NCBI RefSeq assembly: GCF_026914185.1
Contig: NC_070565.1
Span: 7,006,001-7,070,000 of the forward strand
Length of the DNA stretch: 64,000 nt
Reading direction: 5' to 3'
From: Puccinia triticina
Taxonomy: Eukaryota > Basidiomycota > Pucciniomycetes > Pucciniales > Pucciniaceae
Shown here piece by piece: positions 20,933-30,306 of this stretch (the stretch's first letter is position 1; each line of letters opens with the position of its first letter). A program made the translations under genes and the position numbers. The notes below the pieces were generated by a model that worked only from the letters and a program-made list of their open reading frames with translations, had not been told where the DNA came from and searched no databases.

Positions 20933-22293
20933 ATGGCTCGGCTCGCAGCAACTTGGCTCAAAGTCATTCTTTGCGACCTGATTTGGATGACCGCCGTCCT
21001 TCCTAGTGAAAATGCCGACCACCTCTGGAATGATCATTCAATTGCGTGGAACGATTTTGATCACAATTTATCAGGTCGCCCAGGGTCACAGGGCTCGGTG
21101 CAAAAGCCCTATTATAACCCTTGGGATATGCATTCAGAGGTGTGGAACGGGGTTCAGCACGACCTATCACGTCGACCAAGACCACAGCGCTTTGCGGACG
21201 CCGATTTTCCATACCATGTCCATTCCCAACCACTTGGTAAGATTGCTTCTCGGTCAACTTGGAAACTTGGGGTATCGATGACGCACTGCTCATAAACTGA
21301 CCCGATATTCCGGCTTGCAACTATCTTTTGCAATATGTAGACGGTCATCATCAACCACATGCTCACGAAGATCAATCATACAACCAGGAATCATATCAAC
21401 CATATTTCCACGAAACCGATACTCTCATGCAGCAAGCTGAGGCGCTGCCACAGAGCGCCCACACCAGTTCGCAAACCGACCCCCTCACGGGTCCAGGCAC
21501 CTCTACAAACCAGGTCAACAAACCACGGCGGGAAGCAGCAACACTACTCTACAGCGGGGGGCCTTCGATGCACCAACTCGATCAACGTGTGAGACAGGCC
21601 AAGGATTCCCAGAGCATTAATGCGGTAAAACGATACGAGTTGTTCACCGAGAAGCTCGATCGAAAACACAATGAGATTGCCGCATTCTACGCATATTTAA
21701 AATCATCAAAAAAAATGGGAGGCAGCTTGAAGGAACTGGGGGGTTTAAAAATGATCGTGCGCCAGGAGGATTTTGGAGCACGTCCTCTTCAGAATTTCCA
21801 CATCCGACTACCTACCGAGGAGAGATACCAACGAAGTGGGGGGTACGATCCGGTCCGCTCGAAGATCGACAAAATCTCAGCAGCCCTCAACTCCTATCAT
21901 AACTTGTATTATAAAAATAAAGCGGATCTAACAATTTTGGGAAGAACGAAACAAAGTAACACGGAACTACTCGAATGGTTTTACGAACAGATGTTCACCA
22001 ATACTGATAATCACCCTCCCCTGCTAGGCGAGGTCGAACAAATTGAGCACAGGAAGAAGTTCACGCAGGCCCAGCAGTATTTACATGTCGCATTGAATCG
22101 TTCAGGACAACTAAACCAATACGAGCTTGGTTATCTCGCAACCCATCTTCTAAAATGTTGGTACAGAGACGAATCCTCAAAAATCCCGGGAACTTCTTTC
22201 TCCGATTTGGACTACGATAACAATCTTACAAAGTGGGTAGATGTTTATCCACCCGAAAACCGTAAGAAACGGCACTTGAACGGCTATAAATAA
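20933..22293 (+). CDS. Hypothetical host protein, two exons, possibly secreted
   Basis: Exon 1 is 20933-21236, the intron 21237-21340 (GTAAGA donor, CTGAC branch-like site, TGTAG acceptor) and exon 2 21341-22293. The join keeps frame and gives about 418 residues. The N-terminus (MARLAATWLKVILCDLIWM...) is fairly hydrophobic and could be a signal peptide, though Lys and Asp within it make this uncertain. Residues of about 28-95 hold two copies of a WxxHSxxWNxxxxHxLSxRPxxQ repeat. The C-terminal two thirds are helical and charged with no domain I recognise, and the end is basic. An AATAAA overlaps the stop codon. It is the only gene in the window without retroelement features. Confidence 0.5.
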
Positions 22294-22635
22294 AAATGTT
22301 GTTTCTCTGATTTCCTTGATGACCTTGGTCTTAGATCCCTGCGTACCATAAGAAATCAAGCATTGAACACATTCATTTTTGTTATTATACACCCATCTTG
22401 AGTATTAACTACAAACTAAAGCTGCAATCCGATTTTTACCTGAAAGCAGCCAAGATAGACTAGAGCTTAATCTGTAGAGCTGGGATAAGAGGGAGACAAA
22501 TGGATAATTGGAAGGAAACAACGTTGTTTCCTAAGGCTCGGATGCGTGCATCCCCGTTAATCTGGGGTGCGCGCAACCGATTTAAAATTGGTTGCGCGCA
22601 TCCGAGGCAATCCGCACCCAAGTCAACGTGACCTA
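22294..22635. other. Flank with two palindromes
   Basis: I see no gene. GGAAACAACGTTGTTTCC (22514-22531) is a perfect 18-bp palindrome. Next to it, 22537-22606 is an inverted repeat with CTCGGATGCG and CGCATCCGAG ends and an inner CGCGCAACC/GGTTGCGCG stem. It could be a very small foldback element, but no clear TSD was seen. The Copia C LTR starts at 22636 after ACCTA. Confidence 0.4.
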
Positions 22636-22958
22636 TGTAATATAAGACACCCGCAAGGGTGAATGCAAATCTGATGGTAAGAAGTGCGTCGCTGATCAGC
22701 TCAGGCACGCTCGGTATTGGTTCCACTCTCGGTATTTGATTACACACCTGACGGTAAGAAGTGCGTCGCTGATCAGCTCAGGCACGCTCGGTATCGGGTC
22801 CACTCTCGGTGAGGAAAGAGAGTGGCCGGTACCGGGCGCGCTGAGTTAGACTAGGTACAAGTGGCGTATGCATGTATCTACAGGATTGTCTACATGCATA
22901 AACATGACTAAACTATGATTGATTAAGTTTGTCATCTTGGCACCCCCGGTCTCCAACA
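22636..22958 (-). repeat. 3' LTR of Copia C with internal tandem duplication
   Basis: It starts TGTAATATAAGACACC and ends CTCCAACA. A 77-bp unit starting CTGATGGTAAGAAGTGCGTC (22671) is repeated from 22748. The same duplicated block occurs at 51975-52093, which identifies the partner LTR. The following TCCTCCCCCC (22959-22968) is, on the minus strand, the polypurine tract GGGGGGAGGA. Confidence 0.7.
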
Positions 22959-23352
22959 TCCTCCCCCCAAGATGGCAAACTTCATGCCTTCAGCCCTATC
23001 AATGACCTTGCTGTCGCCATTTTGTTTGGTCCTAATTTCTTGGTAGCTTACCGGAAGCAAAGCGGGAGGTGGGCCTAGTCCAAGGAGCGGCAGTAGTGCA
23101 GGCGGCATGCAGCGCAAGCGCGCGCCAAAGTGCATCACAAACAAGGAGCAGGAGCACCGAGGCAATCTTGGCGCGCCGCGCAGCCCGGGTTCGCAGCAGC
23201 CGGGCTGCAAACCTAGTTGACCAAAGTCCAACCGGTACCGGCGGGACACTCTAGGCCAAGCCGGAACCCTAGCACAAACGCCGAACTCACGCCGCCAAAT
23301 CTTCGCAGGAAAATTTTCGCCATTGTCGCCGATCTCTACAAAACTAATCAGA

Positions 23353-25209
23353 ATGTTTAACTCTATGTTCAGTATTGCAGACACCACAGCGGCCGTGAAA
23401 GCGGCTCAAGGCGATTCGAACCCGGAAGCAGAGGACCAGGCAGGAGGAGAGACCGAACCAAGCCAAACACAGGACGCAACAGGCGAGTCAGGCACCCAAG
23501 ACCTAGAAGACCCGACCAACAACGAACTCCCGGCCAAGAAAGCACCTACGCAAAAGAAGCCGAAGAAAACCACAGCACAGAAAGAACCCGCGAAACGAGT
23601 AGCGACGAGGTCGATGTCGAGAATCCCAGGAGAGCAGCGGGAGGCGACGGGAAAGGAAAGGGAGATAGAAGGGGTGCTAGGAAAGTGGATAGATGGGGAG
23701 GAGAGAGAAGGGAGGAATAGGGACAAGACTAGGTATGGGAGCGGCACAGGTAAGCCTTTTCGAGGACCAACTAGGAAGGCCAACCAGGAATGCGAACCTG
23801 GAATGCCAACCAAGGAATGCCAACAAGGAATGAAATAAAGAGAATTGGGGACTGGTTTACTTCGCATAGCAGAGAACCCGGGAGACACAGACCAGGAAGC
23901 AGCAGCGAGCAGAATCGCCGGGGAGAAGCGAGATCTACAGCGGATTATGCTGGAGATGATCGGGCAGGCGAAGGCAGCGATGGCGGCAGGGAATAGGGCA
24001 GAGGCATTGATGTTCTACCAAGTGTGCGCCGGGCTAGGAGGAACGGCGACCGAAAACCAGCCAGACAACCCCATCAAGAACCTCCCGGCAGCAATACCAA
24101 TCCTCGGAACCCTCCCGGCAACAATACCAATCCCCAAAGGCCCAGCCCTCCCATCCACGCTCCCCACGCTCCCCAAACCCACGCCAGCAATCTCGCTACC
24201 CGGACTCAAAGTACCTACGCCAGTACCAGCTAGCCCATCAAGAGTCAGAGACCACGACAAGATGATCTCGGGCTCGCAACATCAAGACGGAGGCGTGTTA
24301 TTCGACGACTCAGCCATACCGACAAACGATGACCTGGGGTTCACCCCATTTTTTGAGAAGAACTTAGTGGCGTTCAAGGCACCACTCCCGTTGACCATTT
24401 TCAACCAGGAGTGGCAGGACAAAGCAATCATTTACTGCGCGGACAAGAAGAGCAAGACCAATGAATCGAGTGGGGATAAACTCAGGTACACCGGATACCC
24501 GTACCCGAGCGAGTACACGCAGACGTATCAAGAATGGTCGGTGAACCACCAAGGGTTCTACAACGCCATAAGCAATATTCCATCACACGCAAATTTGGCG
24601 GTATGGATCATCGCCCATAAGAAGAACGCAGATGGAATAATAGGACGGCACGGGTTCATGACGGCATTACGTTACGACATCCATGTCCGGACAAACGCGC
24701 TGACCCACAGAGTCAGACTCCCAGATGGGCGACTATCAGTTGCTAATATTTCAGTGTTCCTCGCGGAGATCGCCCTCAACATGCACGCGAAAGCAGTCAG
24801 GTTCAGGGAGATCGAATTCACAGACAACCCATACGCGATAGGTTGCTGCCGAGCTTTGTGGGACCCGACGACAGGTCAACCGGTAACAAAGAAAGAGGAT
24901 CAAGCCGCCAAGATCCCCCTCCATCTCCAACAGGCACACCACCCGCTGAGCAAAGGACTGGCCTCAGGTTCTAAGCAAGGACCCGACCCACCGAAAGGCC
25001 CCAGCGCATCGAAAGACCAGCACGGCAGAGGTGGCTACAAGGGAAGCCGGTGGAACCCGGCTTATCACGATTGGGACAATGGGGGACACCGGGACGGAAG
25101 CAACTCAGGTGGCGGAGGGAGCGGAGGGAACGATCACGGGGGATCAGGAGGAGGGGGGAACGGAGGGAGAGGGAGAAATGAAGGGACCGGGAAAGGAAGG
25201 GGTTACTAG
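23353..25209 (+). pseudogene. Gag-like protein of the DIRS-like element, one internal stop
   Basis: One frame from ATG 23353 to 25209, about 618 codons, is broken only by TAA at 23836-23838. The first part is Lys/Glu/Thr-rich and disordered. After the stop comes a short helical region, then a Pro/Leu/Ile-rich spacer with repeated PAAIPI/PATIPI units, a globular region (about 24340-24880, with WSVNHQGFYNAI and YDIHVRTNAL) and a Gly/Asn/Arg-rich C-terminus. No zinc knuckle is present, unlike the Gypsy gags here. Its place upstream of RT suggests a gag role; the sequence alone does not prove it. Confidence 0.55.
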
Positions 25210-26330
25210 TTAGCGTCCATTTCTGTGATTTCTCAGTTGTTTTTCTTATACTACCCTTAGTCAGGCATGCAATCCAAGCAACAATGTCCTGCCCATAAAC
25301 TGCCCATAGAAAGACAAGCCAGTTTGCACATGAAGCAAGTGGCCAAGGGAAAATAAAGGGAAGGGTGTGAGGAACCAAATTTCTGATGTGAGATCCTTTG
25401 CGCAATTTATATTTCCTTTGTCGGAAACAGCTGCACAGATGACAAAGCAAAGGAAGCGAAACGGAGCGCTTCCGACACACCTGAGAGGCTTACAACAAAA
25501 GAACAAGAAAAAGCAACAAACTGCAACTGGCCATCACAAGTGGTATGCGAAATGAACATCCAAAGGTGGGAAGAAGCACTCACAAAAGCCGGCATAAGGA
25601 CTGAATACAAGATGTACTTCAAGGTTTCCTGGAAGGGTTCGACCAAGGGATCCCCCCTCACCGGGTACCAGGCGGAGACCATTTCTATACCCCGCCAAAC
25701 CACACTTCTGCCTTACTGGCTGAATCCAAAATCAAAGAATCAATCCAGAAAGAGATTGCAGGGGGTCGAATGTTTGGACCCTACACTTATGAGCAGGTTT
25801 CACAAAAATTTGATTTCTTCAGGACAAACCCACTAGGGGCGGTGATTAACGGTGACGGCTTGTTGAGGCCGATAAACGACTTATCTTTCCCGCACGGGAG
25901 GGGTGATATCCCATCCGTCAACTCTTTCGTCGACGCAGACAATTTTCAGACGACCTGGGATGATTTTGACGTCGTTGCAATGTTCCTCAAGGAACAAAAA
26001 GGGCCGGTCCTTTTAGCGCTGTTCGATTGGGAGAAAGCATACCGGCAGATCCCGACAGCTCCGGACCAATGGCCTTACTTGATGGCACGAGATTTTGAAG
26101 ATAAGTTGCTGCTAGATACGCAAATAACCTTTGGCGGCGTGGCCGGATGCGGATCGTTTGGCTGACCGGCGGACGTGGAAAAAGATAATGATGCACGAAT
26201 TCGATGTGCTGACCATTTTCCGCTGGGTAGATGATAATCTATTCATCAAGAAGAACGATTCCCCTACCTTAATGGCAGACGTGGTGAAGAGATCCGACAA
26301 GCTAGGAGTGAAAAACAATAAGGATAAATA

Positions 26331-26576
26331 TGTGAAACTCCATAAGTTATTATGTTTCCTATGGGAGTTGAACCCATGTCTCTTATATCCATGTCAAGTG
26401 TACTAACCACTGTACTAAGGACGCTTGGATATGAATGGCTGCAGGTGGGTGAAAGAACATCCACTGGTGTCACATGAAGATCCCTAATTGAGGGTAAGAC
26501 CTGTAAATGACAGGTCATGAATGAGTGACACCAGCAGGTATGATAAAGCTAAGAGTAGCAGAACCACAACCTGACA
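26331..26576 (-). repeat. Solo LTR carrying a tRNA-like sequence
   Basis: It is 246 bp from TGTGAAACTCC to CCTGACA, flanked by the 5-bp TSD AAATA (26326-26330 and 26577-26581). Removing it restores the DIRS-like RT frame. On the minus strand the last third holds a tRNA-like segment (26353-26421). The layout matches the TRIM LTRs at 41280-41919, although the sequence is different. Confidence 0.75.
26353..26421 (-). other. tRNA-like sequence with pol III A and B boxes
   Basis: On the minus strand it opens TCCTTAGTACAGTGGTTAGT, with an A-box-like TAGTACAGTGGTTAGT, and later has a B-box-like T arm, ATGGGTTCAACTCCCAT. Its 5' TCCT can pair with AGGA near the 3' end. The acceptor stem is imperfect and the anticodon unclear, so I do not call a functional tRNA. 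Confidence 0.55.
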
Positions 26577-26650
26577 AAATATTCCCCTTTCCTCGAAGAA
26601 CAGAAGTTTGTCGGTTTCATCTGGAACGGCACGGAAAAAACCGTACGATA

Positions 26651-27390
26651 TGGAGCTCCGCTTGGTGCTAGGCCGGCGGCAGCGCTGGGAGGGGAATGGT
26701 GTTGAGTGACTGCCCTCACGGATCGGTCCGGAAAAATGAGACGGAAGATTCGAGGTGATAGCGTTGTGGAGGTGGTTTTGAGAGTTCGCCAAGGGTTGGA
26801 TTCTCGGCGGCGGTTTTGTTGAGGATTCTGGGATGATTTGAGGGATTTGTCGAAGGGAAGGGGAATTCGTAAGACTCTTCACTCTTGTTTCTAGACTCCG
26901 GACTTGAGATGGCGGATCAGAATGCCATGCCGCTCCCCTCCTCCAAGTTCTGCGAACTTGGACTCGGGGAGGCAACATGTCACATACATTTCATCATCTC
27001 CTTGCGCGCCGTGCGCGCGCACACAACACAACACAAATAGACAAGAACACAAAAGGAACAGAAAACAGAATCAAAACAGAACAGGACAACAGAGCTCAGC
27101 AGGATAGAAATAGAGTAGAAAGAAGGGAAAACCACAGCATAAGAAATGAGGGAGAAATGACACAAACCAGACAAAGGAATAAGAGAAATAGATCAGAAAC
27201 CAAAGGCAAAGAAATAAAACCCACAGCACAAGCTGTGTTAGGACCAAGAAATGGAAGGAGGAGGGAATAAAGAGGGGAATGAGGAATAAGGGATGAGAAG
27301 AAGGGACAGTTTGAGAACCTTGAGGCTTGTGGGTCTTGATCTTGAGTTTTGTGATGATAGCTTGAGTCTTGAGAACTGGATCTTGATTCT
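26651..27390 (-). repeat. 3' LTR of Gypsy A
   Basis: It is 740 bp, pairing with 44841-45580. I count about 12 differences between the two, eight of them CpG transitions and seven of those in TCG. The sequence GTGCGCGCACACAACACAAC and a Lys/Arg-rich antisense reading are LTR content, not genes. Confidence 0.88.
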
Positions 27391-27418
27391 CCACCACTTA
27401 CAGTCTGTCCCTAGACTG
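27391..27418 (-). promoter_or_regulatory. Polypurine region and hairpin next to the A 3' LTR
   Basis: On the minus strand CAGTCTAGGGACAGACTG (27401-27418) forms a 6-bp stem with an AGGGAC loop, followed by TAAGTGGTGG up to the LTR. The same hairpin occurs in B at 30110-30127. Confidence 0.6.
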
Positions 27419-27481
27419 TACACCAAAAACCGTGTCGAACCGCGCTGAAAGAAGGAAACAAAGGGGGGGACCCGCAGGTGG

Positions 27482-27564
27482 CTCACAACAGTGGCGAATG
27501 TAGAGCTTACGGCAATTTTTCGGTAGTAGCTACCCGAGGTGCATACAAAGGAGGGGGAACTTAC
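27482..27564 (-). repeat. GTAAGT-GTGAG cassette at the pol end of A
   Basis: It runs 83 nt from GTAAGT (27559-27564) to GTGAG (27482-27486). The pol stop TAA (27561-27563) lies within the donor. It is one of ten such cassettes. Confidence 0.6.
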
Positions 27565-28022
27565 TTTGAGTCCCCAATGCCCCCGCGAGGAAAATACTCC
27601 TTGACTTGATCCGCCGCAAACCAACGTTTGAGTTCCGTGCCATCCAACTCAGCGAGGACGTAGGAGCCGCCTTGAACTTGCTCAACGATCCGGTATGGCC
27701 CATTCCATTTGTGGGCGAAAAGCTGGCCCCACTGGACCTCCAAAGATCGGTTATATGCCAACACCAGGTCTCCAGGACCTAGCGGTCGGCGAAGTTGACT
27801 AGAGTGCTTGTCCTCCCAATAGCGGATGGACTCGGCTCGGGATTTCATCATCCGCTCGTACGCCACTGCCCGAGCCTCTTCGCTGCGCTCGAGCTGTCGA
27901 GATCGCGCCACTAGTAAATCGGAAGTACTGCGCACCTCCTCCCAATCGACCCCAAGGAAGGATTCTATGTCCAAGTCAATGGGGAGAGCTGCGCGCTGTC
28001 CAAACACCAACTCATAAGGAGA
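27561..28022 (-). pseudogene. Integrase C-terminal part of Gypsy A
   Basis: This continues the integrase after a solo LTR. It starts at SPYELVFGQRAALP, passes the DLLVARSRQLERSEE helix and ends in the SH3-like tail NGPYRIVEQVQGGSYVLAEL followed by FAADQVKEYFPRG and a TAA stop. The tail is nearly the same as in B. Integrase inserts the cDNA; here the gene is split into three. Confidence 0.75.
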
Positions 28023-28027
28023 ATAGC

Positions 28028-28992
28028 TGTCAGCCTTAGAGTCATCACAGCTGACCTAAAAGCTGCCTGTTCTACCTTTGTTACTAAATTACTTTATATC
28101 TTTTTCATCTTAAGAGATATCCCTGTTTTGACTTCATATTCTGTTTCCTCATGCAATTTTAACCCTAGTTACAACTTACCAATTCATTGTAACTATACTC
28201 CTTCCCTGAGTTACTGAGTTGTAGCGCCCTTGCGCAGTTGTGACGTGTCAGCGCTACTAGGCGCGCCAAACCACATGTACATATGTAAATTACATAAGCA
28301 AACTGTGAAAATTTTCGTAGTCAGGATCCCCCTTGCCTGAGGCGGATCCACAGACTTCAGCACACCAGAACCACCACCCAGATAACCCCAGGATCACCAC
28401 CAAAGAGCCTACTATACTCCCAGTATACCTACCGTCACAGGCGCCTAGGATATTGACAGTAAGTAACCTCTTTCACTGAACCTTGTTTATCTCAGAGGTA
28501 CAACTCTGTGTCTTGCTGGATCTGCCTTTTCTTCTTGCTTTGCTTTCTCCTTGATCACAGGGCTGTCCCTCCATATCTATAGGCCTTTGCCTCCATCTTG
28601 ATCATAGGGCTGTCCCTTCTTATCATCAGGCCTTTGCCTCAAAATCTAGGTTCAGGGCTGTCCCTCAGGTTTCCCATTAAGAACCTTGACTGTCCAGAGA
28701 GAAGTCTAAAAAACTGTGGCTGGATTAAGACTTATCTAATCCAGATACCCTCCTGAGAGGAAGCTGTAGCACTTCTTGCACAGATTAGCAGCACTCTTCT
28801 GAAGAGTAGCATTGCCAGTGGACGTGCATTCCCACTAGAATAACCTAGTACTTCTCTTCCTTCTTATCCTGCTTGGTTTCTCTCTCTCTTTCTCTTTTTC
28901 TATTATAGTTGTAATTTCTTTATCCCAAGAAATCCAACAATTGCCCCCCCATTTCTTGTGTCCTGCTGTCACTATAGAGACTCAGGCTCACA
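28028..28992. repeat. Solo LTR inserted in the A integrase (965 bp)
   Basis: It runs from TGTCAGCC to GGCTCACA with the TSD ATAGC (28023-28027 and 28993-28997). Removing it joins the TGY and SPY codons of the integrase. I see no second copy in the window, no ORF and no internal domain. A roughly 50-bp unit with GGGCTGTCCCT and GGCCTTTGCCTC is repeated two to three times at about 28560-28672. Confidence 0.75.
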
Positions 28993-29257
28993 ATAGCCCG
29001 TCGTACGCTTGGTTGATATCCGATCGGCAAACAAAACCAGCGGCAGGAACTTCCGACAATTCTTGCCCAACTCTCCCGCTAACTTGACCAAAGCTGACTT
29101 AAGGGGTGCATGCCCGCGCTCGACCATACCTTGAGCTTCGGGATAGTACGGCGTCGAGAACCGGTGTTGACCAGGCAAAGCTCTGAGCATCTCTGCCAAA
29201 GCCCCGCCGAACTCGGAGCCCCCATCAGTCGAGTAAGAGCGTGCTAGACCGTACCGC
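28993..29257 (-). pseudogene. Integrase catalytic core of Gypsy A, middle part
   Basis: On the minus strand it reads from the YGLARSYSTDG block through EMLRALPGQHRFSTPYYPEA and GMVERGH to TKRTTGY, giving the second Asp and the Glu of the DDE core. The left side joins 28022 after solo LTR removal and the right side joins 37874 after removal of B. Confidence 0.7.
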
Positions 29258-30094
29258 TGTGGAACTCCGACCGGTGCTGGCCGGCGGCAGTTACTTGAAG
29301 GGATGAGTGCGCCTAAACGCTGCCTTCACGGTGGTCCGGGAAAATCCTAGGATTCGAGGTTGATAGCGGAAGTGGGGGGGGGATTTATTGAGGGGCGATG
29401 AGGGGTAGATCCTCGTCGGCGGGAGTGTAAAGGTTTTGTTGATTTAAGGAAGGGAAAACTAAGAAGGTTTGGCGAACTACGCCAGGGATAGTGATCTCAA
29501 AAAAGTTTCCGAAGAAAGGTTCGGCGATGGGCTGAGAAATAACGTTCAGAAGCCTCCCGAAGATGTCAGATTTCTAGATATAAGATTATGGAATTCCAGC
29601 CGTAAGAATTTGATGGAAACAACCGAGATGAATAATATGGTTCAGACGGGGTCCCTGCCGCCCCTTCGCCTGAGTTTGAGCCGAACTCAAACTCAAGCTC
29701 CAGGGTTTGTGACATGCTGCGGACGAGTCATCACACACCTGCGCGCCCCTGCGCGCCCTACAACCGAGAAACAAAACCAAAAGAAAACAGAACAAAAACG
29801 CCCACAAGACCAAACAAGACCAACCCCACGCATAACCAACCATCCAAACGCGCGCCAGAAGAAATGTAAAAGGCAGAATAAAAGAAGAAAGCACCAAACA
29901 AATCACTCAACAAACCCACAGAAATTCTGTGTTAGGACCAAGAAAAAGAAGAAAGGAAAAAGAGAATAATTCAGAAAAAAAAAGAAAAGGGGGTGGAATT
30001 CTTGAGGATGAACTTGAGGACTTGAATCTTGAGGGAGGTTTGAATTGAGTTGAAATCCTAATGCGCGCACGGCGCCACCAAAATGTTCACCACA
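29258..30094 (-). repeat. 3' LTR of Gypsy B
   Basis: It is 837 bp from TGTGGAACTCC to TTCACCACA. It is preceded on the minus strand by the polypurine tract GGAGGAGA (30095-30102). Confidence 0.92.
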
Positions 30095-30127
30095 TCTCCT
30101 CCACGAATGCAGTCTGTCCCTAGACTG
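30095..30127 (-). promoter_or_regulatory. Polypurine tract and hairpin of Gypsy B
   Basis: On the minus strand CAGTCTAGGGACAGACTG (30110-30127, 6-bp stem, AGGGAC loop) is followed by CATTCGTGGAGGAGA up to the LTR. Confidence 0.7.
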
Positions 30128-30224
30128 CTCATCCTTCTCTGCGCGCTAAAAAAAACAAAAGAATCCGGAGGAAGAATCCAGGAAAGAGGGAAGGATCCTA
30201 AAAAAGAAAAGCGCTCCCGCGGTG

Positions 30225-30306
30225 CTCACGAGTGTGGCATAAAGTAGGGTTTTCGACGAAAGCGGTAGTAGCTACCCGGGAAGTGCATACCAGGAGGGGA
30301 ACTTAC
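30225..30306 (-). repeat. GTAAGT-GTGAG cassette at the pol end of B
   Basis: It is 82 nt. The donor GTAAGT (30301-30306) again contains the pol stop (AAG TAA GT), exactly as in A. Confidence 0.6.

Larger units (their letters stand above)
25540..26650 (+). pseudogene. DIRS-like reverse transcriptase, first segment
   Basis: The palm region reads in one main frame from about 25690: GPYTYEQVSQKFDFFRTNPL, then LLALFDWEKAYRQIP, then ITFGGVAGCGSFG. A TGA at 26163-26165 (probably from CGA) and a small indel shift the frame, after which IFRWVDDNLFIKK (about 26216-26255) carries the intact catalytic Asp pair. A solo LTR at 26331-26576 splits the DKYSPF motif; removing it with one AAATA restores the codons. 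The gene then stops at the Gypsy A insertion after the ThrValArg codons. Upstream reading near 25540-25690 is frameshifted. Confidence 0.6.

Noticed and set aside
22671..22810. CRISPR-like or satellite array
   Set aside because: There are only two 77-bp units, and both are part of the Copia C LTR, as the matching copy at 51975-52093 shows.
26331..26576. tRNA-derived SINE
   Set aside because: It has TG...CA ends and a 5-bp TSD without a poly-A tail, and the tRNA-like part lies at the downstream end in its own orientation, not at the 5' end as in a SINE. A solo LTR explains it better.
27201..27624. Minus-strand hydrophobic ORFs near the A LTR, suggesting membrane proteins
   Set aside because: They are reverse readings of A-rich LTR sequence, and the same frames recur at 45261-45725 in the other LTR.
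29469..29969. 166-codon ORF repeated exactly at 37244-37744
   Set aside because: Both lie within the two LTRs of Gypsy B. The duplication is an LTR effect, and no domain or homologue is visible.
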